Positions 34,302 through 44,400 of a DNA stretch of 64,000 nt are shown here, piece by piece. Both the position numbers and the translations under genes were made by a program. Position 1 is the first letter of the stretch, and the number at the start of each line of letters is the position of its first letter. The DNA lies in the NCBI RefSeq assembly GCF_014489635.1, contig NZ_CP060828.1, positions 9,288,001 to 9,352,000 of the forward strand, given 5' to 3'. Below the pieces are notes generated by a model. That model was not told the DNA's origin, ran no database searches, and saw only the letters and a program-made list of their open reading frames with translations. Source of the DNA: Streptomyces roseirectus. GTDB taxonomy: Bacteria > Actinomycetota > Actinomycetes > Streptomycetales > Streptomycetaceae.

Positions 34302-36842
34302 TCACCCTTGCCCCGCCCGCCGCGCCTCCGCCCGCTGAGCCCGCCGGGACGTCCGCCCCGCCGCAGACGACGACGGCGCCGCCGCCTGCGTCAGCCCCAT
34401 CTGCTCGGCCAGGTTGTCGACGAAGGACCGGATCGTCGGGAACTCCACGAACGCCGTAGCCGGCACCTCGAAGTCCAGTTCCTCGCCGAGCTTCGCCACG
34501 ACCTCGATCAGGACCAGCGAGTCCAGGCCCAGGTCGAAGAGGTTGGTGTCGGGTGCGGCCAGGTGACGTCCGCCGAGGACCTTCCCGACCTCGTCCGTGA
34601 CGAAGTCGGTGACGAGGCCGACGTTGTGGGCGGGGTCGTCCGCCTCGAAGCGGGCCAGCAGCCGGTCACGGGCGGGCGCGTCGGGCCGGCCGGTGCGAGC
34701 GGCGCCGGGTTCCACCCAGTGCCGGCGCCGCTCGAACCGGTGTGTGGGCAACGGCACTCGGCGGACGTCCCGCCCGGAATGCAGGGCGGCGAAGTCGAGT
34801 TGGGCACCGCGCACCCACAACTCCCCGGCGAGGGAGAGGAGATCGGTGAGCCCGGTGACGTCGACGCGCACCCAGTCGGGCTGGACACCGTCCGGTGAAC
34901 CGCCCGTCCAGTCCTGCGGCTCCTGTGTGAGCCGCGCCCCCGTCCCCGCCGCCAGCACCGGCGTGCTCGGCACCCCGACCCGCGCCGGCACGCTCCCCGC
35001 CGCCAGCGCCAGCGCGTCCGGCAGAGTCAGCGCCCCGGTCACGGCGGCGGCCACCGCGAGCCCGGCCCCCGCACCCGCGAACGCGCCCGGGGCGACCCCC
35101 CAGGACAGCAACGCCCGCACGACCCCGTAGGTGTGACAGAACCCGGCGTGCGGCCCGGTCCCGCCGACGGCCTCGGCGCACGCGTCCACGGCCTCCCGGT
35201 AGGCGGGCACCGCCGCGTACAGCGCACCCGCGTCGGCGGACGCCGAACCGTCAAGGACCAGCACCGGCGCGACGTCCCCGGCGACACCCCGCAGGATCCC
35301 GTCGCCGTCCCCCAGCGCGAGCGCCATCGCCGCGCCCCGCGTCCGGTCGGCGACCAGCGCGAGACGGTGCCCGTGCGCCCGCCGCCCGAGCCCCAGCGTC
35401 TGCGCGACGGCCGACAGGTCGAGGTCGCGGCGCGCCCGCAGATGCCGGGCGAGCGCGGCCGCCGCCTGCTTCAGGGCCTGATCGGACCGCGCCGACAGCA
35501 CCAGCAGTTCGGGCCGCTCCCCGGGCACAGGCGAGGGCCGCGCCGGACCCTCCTGGAGGATCACGTGCGCGTTCGTCCCGCCGATCCCGAACGAACTGAC
35601 GCCCGCCCGCAGCGGACCCCGCGCGGACGACCACTCGGTCGTCGCCGTGTTGACGAAGAACGGGCTCGACGCGAAGTCGATCTCCGGGTTCGGCGCGGTG
35701 AAGTGCAGGCTCGGCACCAGCGTCCGGTGCTCCAGCATCAGCGCCGTCTTGATCAGCCCCGCCATCCCGGCGGCCGTGTCCAGATGGCCCACGTTCGTCT
35801 TCACCGACCCCAGCGCGCAGTACCCGGAACGGTCCGTGCCGTGCCGGAACGCCTCCGTCAGCGCGGCCACCTCGATCGGATCACCCAACGGCGTCCCCGT
35901 GCCGTGCGCCTCGACATAGCCGATCGTGTCCGGATCGACGTCCGCGACCTCGTGCGCGTCCGCGATCACCGCCGCCTGACCCGGCACGCTCGGCGCGGTG
36001 TACCCCGTCTTCGCCGACCCGTCGTTGTTGATCGCCGACCCCTTGATCACCGCGTGGATCCAGTCCCCGTCGGCCAGCGCCTCCTTGAGCCGCTTCAGGA
36101 CGACGGCCCCGGCGCCGCTCCCGATGACCGTGCCCCGCGCCTCGGCGTCGAAGGCCCGGCAGTGCCCGTCGGGCGAGAAGATCATGCCCTCCTGGTACTG
36201 ATATCCCTCACCCGGCGGATTCAGGTGCACCGCGCCCACCAGCGCCATGTCGCACTCCCCGCCCAGCAGCGCCAGACACGCCGTGTGCACCGCCACCAGC
36301 GACGTCGAGCACGCCGTCGAGAGGGTGACGCTCGGCCCGGTCAGCCCGAGCTTGTACGACACCCGCGTCGACAGGAAGTCCTTGTCGTTGGCGAGCATCA
36401 GCCGGTACCGGTCCACCGACGACGCGCCCCGGTAGCGCTCGCCCAGGTTGTGCAGCAGATACGTGTTCATACCGGCGCCCGCGTACACCCCGATCTGCGC
36501 GTCGGTGCGCTCGGGGTCGTACCCGGAGCTCTCCAGCGCCTCCAGCGCACACTCCAGGAACACCCGGTGCTGCGGGTCCAGGATCTCCGCCTCGTCGTGC
36601 GTGAACCGGAACAGCTCCGAGTCGAACAGATCCGTGCCCGCGATCGTCTGCGCGGCCTTCACATAGCGCGGGTCGGCCAGCCGCTCGGCGGGCACCCCGG
36701 CGGCGGTCAGCTCGTCGTCCGTGTAGCGGGTCAGGGTCTCTTGGCCCTCGCTCAGGACCTCCCAGAACCGGTCGACGGAGTCGGCCCCCGGGAAACGGCA
36801 CGACATCCCGATGATGGCGACGTCGGAGTCGGAAACGGTCAT
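34302..36842 (-). CDS. PKS module KS-(AT remnant)-ACP, no reduction domains
   Basis: An 846-residue polyketide synthase subunit. KS is residues about 5-430, with active Cys178 (STACSTS), 'EAHGTGTPLGDP' and a 'KTNVGHLD' lysine. Residues about 440-690 are AT-like but inactive: the GHSxG motif is replaced by 'GAGAGLAV', while the post-AT 'LPTHRFERRRHWVEP' linker is kept. ACP lies at about 730-815 with phosphopantetheine Ser775 (LGLDSLVL). With no KR or DH it would add one malonyl unit and leave the ketone, as needed before oxazole closure. Malonyl must come from a trans-acting AT, none of which is in the window. The gene is last in the assembly-line operon. Confidence 0.9.
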   Translation of the reverse strand: MTVSDSDVAIIGMSCRFPGADSVDRFWEVLSEGQETLTRYTDDELTAAGVPAERLADPRYVKAAQTIAGTDLFDSELFRFTHDEAEILDPQHRVFLECALEALESSGYDPERTDAQIGVYAGAGMNTYLLHNLGERYRGASSVDRYRLMLANDKDFLSTRVSYKLGLTGPSVTLSTACSTSLVAVHTACLALLGGECDMALVGAVHLNPPGEGYQYQEGMIFSPDGHCRAFDAEARGTVIGSGAGAVVLKRLKEALADGDWIHAVIKGSAINNDGSAKTGYTAPSVPGQAAVIADAHEVADVDPDTIGYVEAHGTGTPLGDPIEVAALTEAFRHGTDRSGYCALGSVKTNVGHLDTAAGMAGLIKTALMLEHRTLVPSLHFTAPNPEIDFASSPFFVNTATTEWSSARGPLRAGVSSFGIGGTNAHVILQEGPARPSPVPGERPELLVLSARSDQALKQAAAALARHLRARRDLDLSAVAQTLGLGRRAHGHRLALVADRTRGAAMALALGDGDGILRGVAGDVAPVLVLDGSASADAGALYAAVPAYREAVDACAEAVGGTGPHAGFCHTYGVVRALLSWGVAPGAFAGAGAGLAVAAAVTGALTLPDALALAAGSVPARVGVPSTPVLAAGTGARLTQEPQDWTGGSPDGVQPDWVRVDVTGLTDLLSLAGELWVRGAQLDFAALHSGRDVRRVPLPTHRFERRRHWVEPGAARTGRPDAPARDRLLARFEADDPAHNVGLVTDFVTDEVGKVLGGRHLAAPDTNLFDLGLDSLVLIEVVAKLGEELDFEVPATAFVEFPTIRSFVDNLAEQMGLTQAAAPSSSAAGRTSRRAQRAEARRAGQG

Positions 36843-36865
36843 GGTGATGCACTCCTGCGGGTCGG

Positions 36866-37999
36866 TCAGCTCAGACGGATGCCGAGGTCGGCGGCGACGG
36901 AACGCATGTCGAGGAAACCGCGCGCGACGAACCGGGCGGCGTCCTCGCCCGCGTCCATCCGCCGGAACAGGTCGATCAGGGTCCGCTCGTGCTCGGCGGA
37001 GTCCCCCTCACCGGCCGCGATCGCCTTCACCACCGAGCCGAGGCGCGCCTCCACATCGGCCAGGTCCAGCGAGCGCGGGAACTTGATGCTGAACGTGTTG
37101 CGGTCGTAGGACGCGTTCCGCTTCACCGACCGGACGTGACTCGCCGCGTTCAGCTTGTAGAACATGCAGTCGAAATTGCTGTACGAGTAGTAGTTCAGCA
37201 GCGGGAACAGCGTGCAGTGCGTCTCCATCGGCGACGACGCGTACAGCCCCTTCGCCCGCAGCTCCGCCACGATCCGGTCCGGGTCGTACTCGTGGCGCAT
37301 CGCGATGAACGGGAACACGATCTTCGGCAGGTTCTCGTCGTCGTCGAACAGCAGCTCTTCGAGACGGCCCGCGAACAGCGTGTCCGTCAGCCGCTCCCCG
37401 AACGTCTTGTAGAAGCCGCGCACCACCTCACGGACGTTCGACTCCATCGTCAGGATCTGCTGCGGGTCCGCGCACAGCGCGATGTACGGGATCTTCCGCT
37501 CGTACGCCATCAGGATCGCCCGCAGCACGAAGAACGTCCGGCACGAGACGCACGGCAGTTTCTCGTCCAGGTACTTGCCCGGCGTCTTGGGCACCGGCCG
37601 GTTGAACACCTCGCGCATCATCAGCTTGATGTTGTCGTCGTCCGCGTCCAGCACGAACGTCGCCGGGATCCTCTCCCGCGCCAGCGCGATGTTCTGCGCC
37701 GCGTGCACGCTCTCGAACGGCACGTCGAAGGTGAACGCCAGCACCCGCTTGCCGTAGTCGTTGACGAACTTGTCCAGCATGTAGGTGCTGTCCTTGCCGC
37801 CGCTGTACATGAACAGGCAGTCGAACTCGCCGCGCGCGGCGGGCGCCCGCTGGAACTCGGCGAACACCTCACTGGTGTACCGGTAGTTGACGAGCAGGTC
37901 CCCGGCGAAATCCAGGTTGCACAGATTGCACACCCCCTGGTCGTCGACGGTGATCCCCGGGTGGTCGGCCTTCAGCGAACAGACCTGGCAACTGGACAC
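36866..37999 (-). CDS. N-type PP-loop ATPase, candidate oxazole-forming cyclodehydratase
   Basis: A 377-residue protein from a GTG at 37999 with a GGGAG site; longer frames overlap the NRPS gene. The PP-loop SGGKDS lies at residues 66-71 and marks an enzyme that adenylates a carbonyl oxygen. Cys pairs C4/C7 and C24/C27, and a further CxxC near residue 155, suggest a zinc site. As I recall, related PP-loop proteins in the oxazolomycin and conglobatin clusters are proposed to close the oxazole from an N-formylglycyl ketide. Its place between the formylglycine NRPS and the KS-ACP subunit supports that role. Relatives also amidate sugars, so the assignment is inferred from context. Confidence 0.8.
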   Translation of the reverse strand: MSSCQVCSLKADHPGITVDDQGVCNLCNLDFAGDLLVNYRYTSEVFAEFQRAPAARGEFDCLFMYSGGKDSTYMLDKFVNDYGKRVLAFTFDVPFESVHAAQNIALARERIPATFVLDADDDNIKLMMREVFNRPVPKTPGKYLDEKLPCVSCRTFFVLRAILMAYERKIPYIALCADPQQILTMESNVREVVRGFYKTFGERLTDTLFAGRLEELLFDDDENLPKIVFPFIAMRHEYDPDRIVAELRAKGLYASSPMETHCTLFPLLNYYSYSNFDCMFYKLNAASHVRSVKRNASYDRNTFSIKFPRSLDLADVEARLGSVVKAIAAGEGDSAEHERTLIDLFRRMDAGEDAARFVARGFLDMRSVAADLGIRLS

Positions 38000-38046
38000 G
38001 TAACTCCCTGTGGAACCAATGGACGTGAACGATCGGACGGAGCAGG

Positions 38047-41000
38047 TCACGGCCGGCGCCGCTTGCGGTCCCGGCGCCCGGCCAGCGCCGACACGTCCCG
38101 CGGACGCCGGGGCCGCACCGCATCGGACGCCTCCCCGGCGACGTGCGCGGCCATCGCCCGGACCGTCGGACGGCCGAACATGTCGAGCCGGGTCACCGCC
38201 AGCCCCAGCCGCTCCCGCAGCGCCGCCACCACGGACGTCAGCCGCAGCGAGTCCCCGCCCGCGTCGAAGAAGTTGTCCTCGGCCCCGACCCGCTCCAGCC
38301 CCAGCACCTCGCACCAGATCCCGGCGATCCGCCGCTCGAGATCCGTGCGGACGGCGGCTGTCGGGCCCTTCGCGGTGTCGGGGCGCGGCAGCGCACCCCG
38401 GTCGACCTTGCCGTTCGGCGTGAGCGGCAGCCCCGGCAGCGCGACGACGGCCGACGGCACCATGTACGCGGGCAGCCGCTCGGCGAGCGCGCCCCGCAGC
38501 ACACCCCCGTCGGGCACGCCGGTCACATACCCGATGAGCCTGCGCTCACCGGGCCGGTCCTCGCGCACGACCGCCACCGCACCCCGCACGCCCGGGAGTC
38601 GACGCAGCGCCGACTCGACCTCGCCCAGCTCGATCCGGAACCCGTTCAGCTTCACCAGACCGTCGATCCGCTCCAGGTACACGAGCCGCCCGTCGGGCAG
38701 GTGCCGCACCAGGTCGCCGGTGCGGTACGCGCGCCCCCTGCCGCCTTCAGGGGCCGGGACGAAACGCTCGGTGGTCAGCTCCGGGCGGTGGAGGTAGCCG
38801 TCCGCCACCCCGTCGCCGGAGAGCAGGAGTTCACCGGGGACACCGGGCGGGACGGGGGTGCCGCGCTCGTCCAGGACGTGGGCGCGGGTGTTGCCGACCG
38901 GACGGCCGACGGTGACCTCGGCGCCGGGCTCGACGCGCTCCACGGTCGACCAGATCGTGGTCTCCGTGGGGCCGTACATGTTGAACAGGGCGCCCACCGA
39001 CGGGGCGAGCCGGGCGGCGAGTTCGGCGGGGAGGGGTTCGCCGCCGCACAGGGCCTTCAGCGCCGGGTCACCCCGCCAGCCCGCCGCGAGCAGCATCTGC
39101 CAGGTGGTGGGGGTGGCCTGGAGGACGGTCGGGGCCGCGCGCTCGACGCGCTCACGCAGGGCCACCCCGTCGGCGGCCACCACAGCGGGCAGGATCTCCA
39201 CGGTGCCGCCCCGCACCAGGGGGAGGTACAGCTCAAGGCCGGCGATGTCGAAGCAGACGGTGGTGAGGGCCAGCAGCGAGTCGGCGGCGGTGAAACCGGG
39301 CCTGCGGGCCATCGTCCACAGGAAGTTGACCAGGGCGCGGTGGCCGACCTGGACGCCCTTGGGGAGGCCGGTCGAGCCGGAGGTGTAGATGACGTAGGCG
39401 GGGGCGTCCGGGGAGGAAAGATCGACGGGAGGCGCCTCGGACCGGACGGGCGCCTCGCCGACCAGGACCGGGGTCACCGGGAACTCTGCGAGCGCGCCGC
39501 CCAACGCCGCGTCCGTCAGCACCAGTTCGGCCCCGGAGTCCTTCAGCATGTGACCGATACGGGCCGGCGGGTAGATCGGGTCGATCGGGACGTACGCGGC
39601 CCCCGACCGCAGCACCGCGAGCAGACTGATCAGCAGCTCCGGCGAACGCTCCAGGAAGACGCCCACCAACCGGCCCGGTCCGGCGCCGAGTTCGCACAGG
39701 TGCTGCGCCAACCTGCTGGTCGCGTCGTCGAGTTCGCCGTACGTCACCTCACGGCCCTCGAAACGGACGGCGACGGCGTCCGGGGAGGCGTCCGCGACGT
39801 TGCCGATGAGCGAGGTCACGGTGGCGCGGCGCGGATACTCCTCGTCGGTGTCGTTCCACTTGCCGTGCACCAGACGGCGTTCCTCGTCGTCCAGCAACGA
39901 GACGGTGGCCAGGGGGCGTTGGGGCTCGTCGGCGATCCCGTCGAGGAACAGGGCGTACCGCTCGGCGAGCCACGCGGCGTGGGCGCGGGTCACGAAGCGG
40001 ACGGTGCCGGTGGCGTCGATACGGACGGTCAGCGGGCGGTCGGCGTCGGTGTCGTCGTCGAGGGCGATCGCGACGGGCAGCGTCGTCGCGGCGAGCCCCG
40101 GATGGCGCAGGGGGAGGTCTCTGCGGTGCGGGGTCGTCGAGTGGAGGCGGTCCAGTTCGGCGCCGACGCGCGCGGTGAGGTCGGAGAGGGTCCCGGAAAG
40201 GGGGTTCTCCGGGATGTTCAGGGGGAGTTCGGGGGCCAGGACGAGTGCCGCCGCCGGGTTCGGGGCGGGTGGGGCCGAGACCGCCACGGTGTGTTCGCCG
40301 CCCCGGGTGAGGCGGGTGAGGAACGCCAGGACGGCGGCGACGGCGGTCCGCCGGGGGTCGCCGGTGAGGCTCGCGGGCAGCGGGACCGGGCCCGCCGGAC
40401 GGTTCGCCGGGCGCAACTCGCCCAGCCTGGGCGGGAGTACGGGCTGCCGCGACTCCCACGCCCGCAGCCAGCGCGCCTCACGCCGGTGCGCGGCCCGCGA
40501 CGCCCGCACCAGGTCGGCCACCGCGTCCTCGGACAGGTGCGGGAAACGGCCGTCCAACGCGCTGGCCAGGACGGGGAGTTCGAGGGGTTCGCCGGTCAGG
40601 GCGGCCAGGCCGGTGAGGCGGACGTCGCGGTCGCCGGCCGCGACCGTGAGGGCGTCCGGGGTGACGTCGACGATCGTGCCGGGGGACGCCGTCGACTCCT
40701 GATCGGTGACCTCGACCGCCCGGACGGCCACCAGGCCCTCGCCGGTCGCCAGCAGGGCCGTGCCGAAGTCGTTGCGGCGCCTGCCGAACGCGGTCGCGCG
40801 GACCAACGCGTCGATTCGTGCGGCAGGTTGGCGCCAGTCGAGGACGCCGCCGCGCGGCGGGCCGTCGTAGCGGCCGTGGTAGGTGCGCAGGCTCATGTCC
40901 TGCGGGGTGCGGACGGCCGTGCCCGCCGCCAGCTCGTCGACCAGCTCGGCGAAGGACTCGACGCCGGCGTCGAAGCAGGCGACGTCCAGATCGTGGACGG

Positions 41001-41439
41001 TGGCCGCCGGGGGCACCGGGACGGGGCGCTGCTTGAGCAGGTCGCCCGTGTCGGCCTCGCGGTTCATCACGTGCCAGGTGACGCCGTGTTCCCGCGCCCC
41101 CTCCAGGACGGCCCAGCTCGTCGCGTAGAGACCGGCGTGCCTCGGGAGCGGGCCGTCGTGGAAGTTGACGGGGAGCCTGCCCGGCAGCGCCAGGATCTCC
41201 TCGGGGAGCATGCGGAGGTTGGCGATGCTGAACAGGTAGTCGAAGGTGAGGGGCCGGAGTCGGTCCGCGAGATCCCGGCCGAACTCCACAGCGGGCAGGC
41301 CCTCGTTCTCCGCCCACGCCAGCAGGTCGGGCGTGGGGGAGACGACGGCGGCGACAGTGTGGCCCCGGGCCAGCAGGACGCGCGTGCACTCGACGAGAAG
41401 GGCTTCCTCGCCGACGACCACACAGGTGAACGGCTTCAT
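38047..41439 (-). CDS. NRPS loading module: formyltransferase-A(Gly)-PCP
   Basis: A 1,130-residue protein. Residues 1 to about 300 are a formyltransferase with the N92/H94 (VNFHDGPLP) and D130 catalytic positions, expected to use formyl-tetrahydrofolate. Residues about 340-500 resemble the end of a condensation domain without its HHxxxDG motif. The adenylation domain (about 515-1010) has 'YTSGSTGLPKG' and a specificity code I read as D-I-L-Q-C-G-M-I-W-K, close to the glycine code DILQLGLIWK. The PCP (about 1025-1095) has 'DNFFDAGGDSL'. It should load N-formylglycine. Its ATG overlaps the stop of the giant PKS gene (ATGA). Confidence 0.92.
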   Translation of the reverse strand: MKPFTCVVVGEEALLVECTRVLLARGHTVAAVVSPTPDLLAWAENEGLPAVEFGRDLADRLRPLTFDYLFSIANLRMLPEEILALPGRLPVNFHDGPLPRHAGLYATSWAVLEGAREHGVTWHVMNREADTGDLLKQRPVPVPPAATVHDLDVACFDAGVESFAELVDELAAGTAVRTPQDMSLRTYHGRYDGPPRGGVLDWRQPAARIDALVRATAFGRRRNDFGTALLATGEGLVAVRAVEVTDQESTASPGTIVDVTPDALTVAAGDRDVRLTGLAALTGEPLELPVLASALDGRFPHLSEDAVADLVRASRAAHRREARWLRAWESRQPVLPPRLGELRPANRPAGPVPLPASLTGDPRRTAVAAVLAFLTRLTRGGEHTVAVSAPPAPNPAAALVLAPELPLNIPENPLSGTLSDLTARVGAELDRLHSTTPHRRDLPLRHPGLAATTLPVAIALDDDTDADRPLTVRIDATGTVRFVTRAHAAWLAERYALFLDGIADEPQRPLATVSLLDDEERRLVHGKWNDTDEEYPRRATVTSLIGNVADASPDAVAVRFEGREVTYGELDDATSRLAQHLCELGAGPGRLVGVFLERSPELLISLLAVLRSGAAYVPIDPIYPPARIGHMLKDSGAELVLTDAALGGALAEFPVTPVLVGEAPVRSEAPPVDLSSPDAPAYVIYTSGSTGLPKGVQVGHRALVNFLWTMARRPGFTAADSLLALTTVCFDIAGLELYLPLVRGGTVEILPAVVAADGVALRERVERAAPTVLQATPTTWQMLLAAGWRGDPALKALCGGEPLPAELAARLAPSVGALFNMYGPTETTIWSTVERVEPGAEVTVGRPVGNTRAHVLDERGTPVPPGVPGELLLSGDGVADGYLHRPELTTERFVPAPEGGRGRAYRTGDLVRHLPDGRLVYLERIDGLVKLNGFRIELGEVESALRRLPGVRGAVAVVREDRPGERRLIGYVTGVPDGGVLRGALAERLPAYMVPSAVVALPGLPLTPNGKVDRGALPRPDTAKGPTAAVRTDLERRIAGIWCEVLGLERVGAEDNFFDAGGDSLRLTSVVAALRERLGLAVTRLDMFGRPTVRAMAAHVAGEASDAVRPRRPRDVSALAGRRDRKRRRP

Positions 41440-44400
41440 CGCGCGCCCCCTTCGGACTCGCCCTGCTGGGCGAGGAGTTCGGCCAGCAGTTCGTCAACGG
41501 CTTCGTCGGAGAGGCCCGCGACGAGGCGTTCGGCGTCGTCCAGGGGCGGTGCCTCGGGCCGGAAGTGGTCGGCGAGTTGGCGGATGGTGATGCGCTCGAA
41601 CAGCAGCGTCGCCGGCTGGGGGCCGTACACCGCTTCCAGGGCGCGGGTGAGTTCCAGGACGACCAGGGAGTCCACGCCGTAGTGCTCGAAGGTGAGGTCG
41701 GGGTCGAGGTGTTCCGGCGCCATCTCCAGGACGGCGGCGAACACGGCGGTGACCTGGGGGAGTTGGTCGGTGGCGGTGGTCTCGGTGGTGGCGGTGGCGG
41801 TCTCGGGCGTGACGGCTGCTGCGGTGACGTCCTGCGCGGCGGGTGCCTTGTTCGCGGGCACCCCGCGCTCCACCACCCCGTCGCTCACCGCCGCGATGAC
41901 GCTCTGGAACGCCGGCCCCGCCTCACTCACCGGCGCCCCCACGCTGATCCCCGTGAACCCGCACGCGGCGAGCACGTCCCGCCACTGCCGCTCGCTCGCC
42001 AGCGGCGAGCCCGGCATCCGCTGCTCGGCGTCCGAGAACAGCCACCACCCCGACGTCAGCCCGAAGATCAGCGCGAGCTGGCTGCGGGGCCGTGTCCCCT
42101 CGACCGCGAGCAGCGCCCCGCCCCGCCGCAGCAGCCCCTTGGCCCGCGTCAGCGTGTCGGACAGGCGCCGGGTCGCGTGGAGCACGTTGGTGCCGAGGAC
42201 GACGTCGTACGCGCCGGACGGCTCCCCGGCCTCGATGTCCAGCACCTCGAACCGGACGAACGGATACCGCTCCCCGAACCGGCCGGCGGCCTTGCGGACG
42301 AACGCCGGGGACACGTCGGTGAACATGTACTCGACCGCGTCCCCGTACGGCGCGAGCGCGGCGAGCACGGCGGCCGTCGTCCCGCCCGTCCCCGCACCCA
42401 CCTCCAGGACACGCACCGTGCCGTCACCCCGGCGGGCCTGCACCTGCTCCACGACGAGCCGGGCCACCTCGGCGTTGCACCGGTCGGTGACCGGGTCACC
42501 CCGGTAGACGGCGGCCACCCGCTCGGTCGAACCGTCGGGGAACAGGACCTCCATGGCCGACCGGCGCCCGGTGAGGATGTCCGGCAGCGCGGCGAGACAG
42601 TCGGCCAGCAGCGTCACGACCGGCCCGAGAGCCGGGTGACGGTCCGTCAAACGGGCCATCGCCGCGAGGAGTTCCACCTCCGACTCGACCGCACGGCCAT
42701 CAAGCCCCGCCGCCTCGACGATCCCGAGCTGCACCGCGAACAACTCCCGGTGCTCCGCCACCACGTGGCCCGCGTCGGTCAGCCCCGCGCGCCGCAGCAC
42801 CACCGCTAGCAGCCGCTCCGCCAGCGCCTCGGCCTCGGCCACCGCCCGCTGGTGCGCGGCGAGTTCGGGATCCGACCCGGCCGGGAACCGCACCTCGGGC
42901 AGCGCGCCCGCCCCCTCGCCGGGCAGTAGCCGCAGCGTACGGCCGGCGTCGATCCCGAGGTGGTCCAGGATCGCCCGGTCCGCGTCCAGCGCGAACACCT
43001 GCGCGAGCCCGGCCCCGAGCGTCCGTTCCACCACCGTCATGCCCCGCTCGGCGCTCAACGGCCGGATCCCGGCGGCCTCGAACCGGCGCAGGACCCGCTC
43101 CCGCCCGGCGTCCCCGCCCGCGTGCCAGTACCCGAGGTTGAGCACCCGCACCGGGAACGGCAGCTCCCGGCCCGCGTGCCGGACGTACGCGTCGGCGAAC
43201 GCGCAGCCCGCCGCGTACCCCGCCTGCCCGTGATTGCCCTCGAAGGTCACGCCGGAGGAGAAGAACAGGGCGAAGTCCAGCGGCAGTTCACGCACCGCGC
43301 GCAGCAACGCCCAGGCCGTACCGGTCTTCACCTCCAGCGCGGCCCGCAACTCGCCCTCCGACAGCTCCCGCAGCACCCGTTCGACGAGGACCATCGCCGC
43401 GTTGAACACCCCGTGCAGCGCGCCGAACTCCCGCACGGCGAGATCGACGGCGCCCCCGAGCGCGACCGGATCGGTGGCGTCCACCGCGAGGTAGCGCACC
43501 TCGCCGCCCGCCTTCTCCCACTCCGCGACCGCCTGCCGCCGGGCCTCGTCGAGCGGGGAACGCCCGACGACGACCAGCTTCGCCCCGTACGACCGGGCCA
43601 GGTGCAGGCACAGGTCCCGGCCGACCGTGCCGAACCCGCCGACGACCAGATAGACACCGCCCTGCCTCAACACCGGCCCCGTCACGGGCAGTTCGACCCG
43701 CTCCAGAGTCCGCACCCGGCGCACCCCGCCCCGCAGGGACACCGGCACCGGCTTCGCCGGGAACGGCTCGGCGACGATCGCGTCCGCGACCTGCCCCGCC
43801 TCCCCGGCCCGCACGTCGACCAGCGCGACGCCGAGCCCCGGGAACTCCTTCGCCGCGACGGCCGCGATCCCGGCCAGCCCCGCGCCCCACGGCGACGACG
43901 CGTCGCCGTCCTCCAGCGGATACGTGTCGGTGGTGACGACCTTCAGGCGCACACCCCGCTCCAGCGCCCCCGACCGGTCGAGCGCCCGCACGAGCCGGTA
44001 CAGGGCGACGGGCCCCTGGTCCGCCAACTCCCGCAGCCGCGCCCGGTCCTGGGGCTCGGTCGCCGGCGCCGCCCCGAAGAAGTACACGAGGTCGGGGGTG
44101 CCGATCTCGGCGTCCGCGAAGTCGACCGGGACACGGCGGACGTCCGCGCCGGGATGCAACTCGGCGACGGGGTCACCGACATACAGCACACTGCGCGGCG
44201 CCCGCGCGCGGCCCTCGGCGGGCCGGGGCGTCCACACCGGCCGGTGCACGATCACGCCGGACGGCTTCGCCTCCCGGTACGACAGGCCCGCGAAACGCAC
44301 GCGCACCGCGCCCGAGTCGTCGCACAGCAGCACCTCGCAGCGGTCGGGACCGGTCTCCCGGACGTACGACCAGCCGCTGTCGGGCACCGGCCCGAACACG

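Noticed and set aside
35133..37109. Long plus-strand open frame of 658 residues opposite the KS-ACP and PP-loop genes
   Set aside because: It is rich in Arg, Pro and His in the way of GC-biased shadows and lies fully antisense to two clear genes.
38143..41682. 1,179-residue plus-strand frame opposite the NRPS
   Set aside because: Antisense to FT-A-PCP with exact motif matches; the composition is that of a shadow frame.
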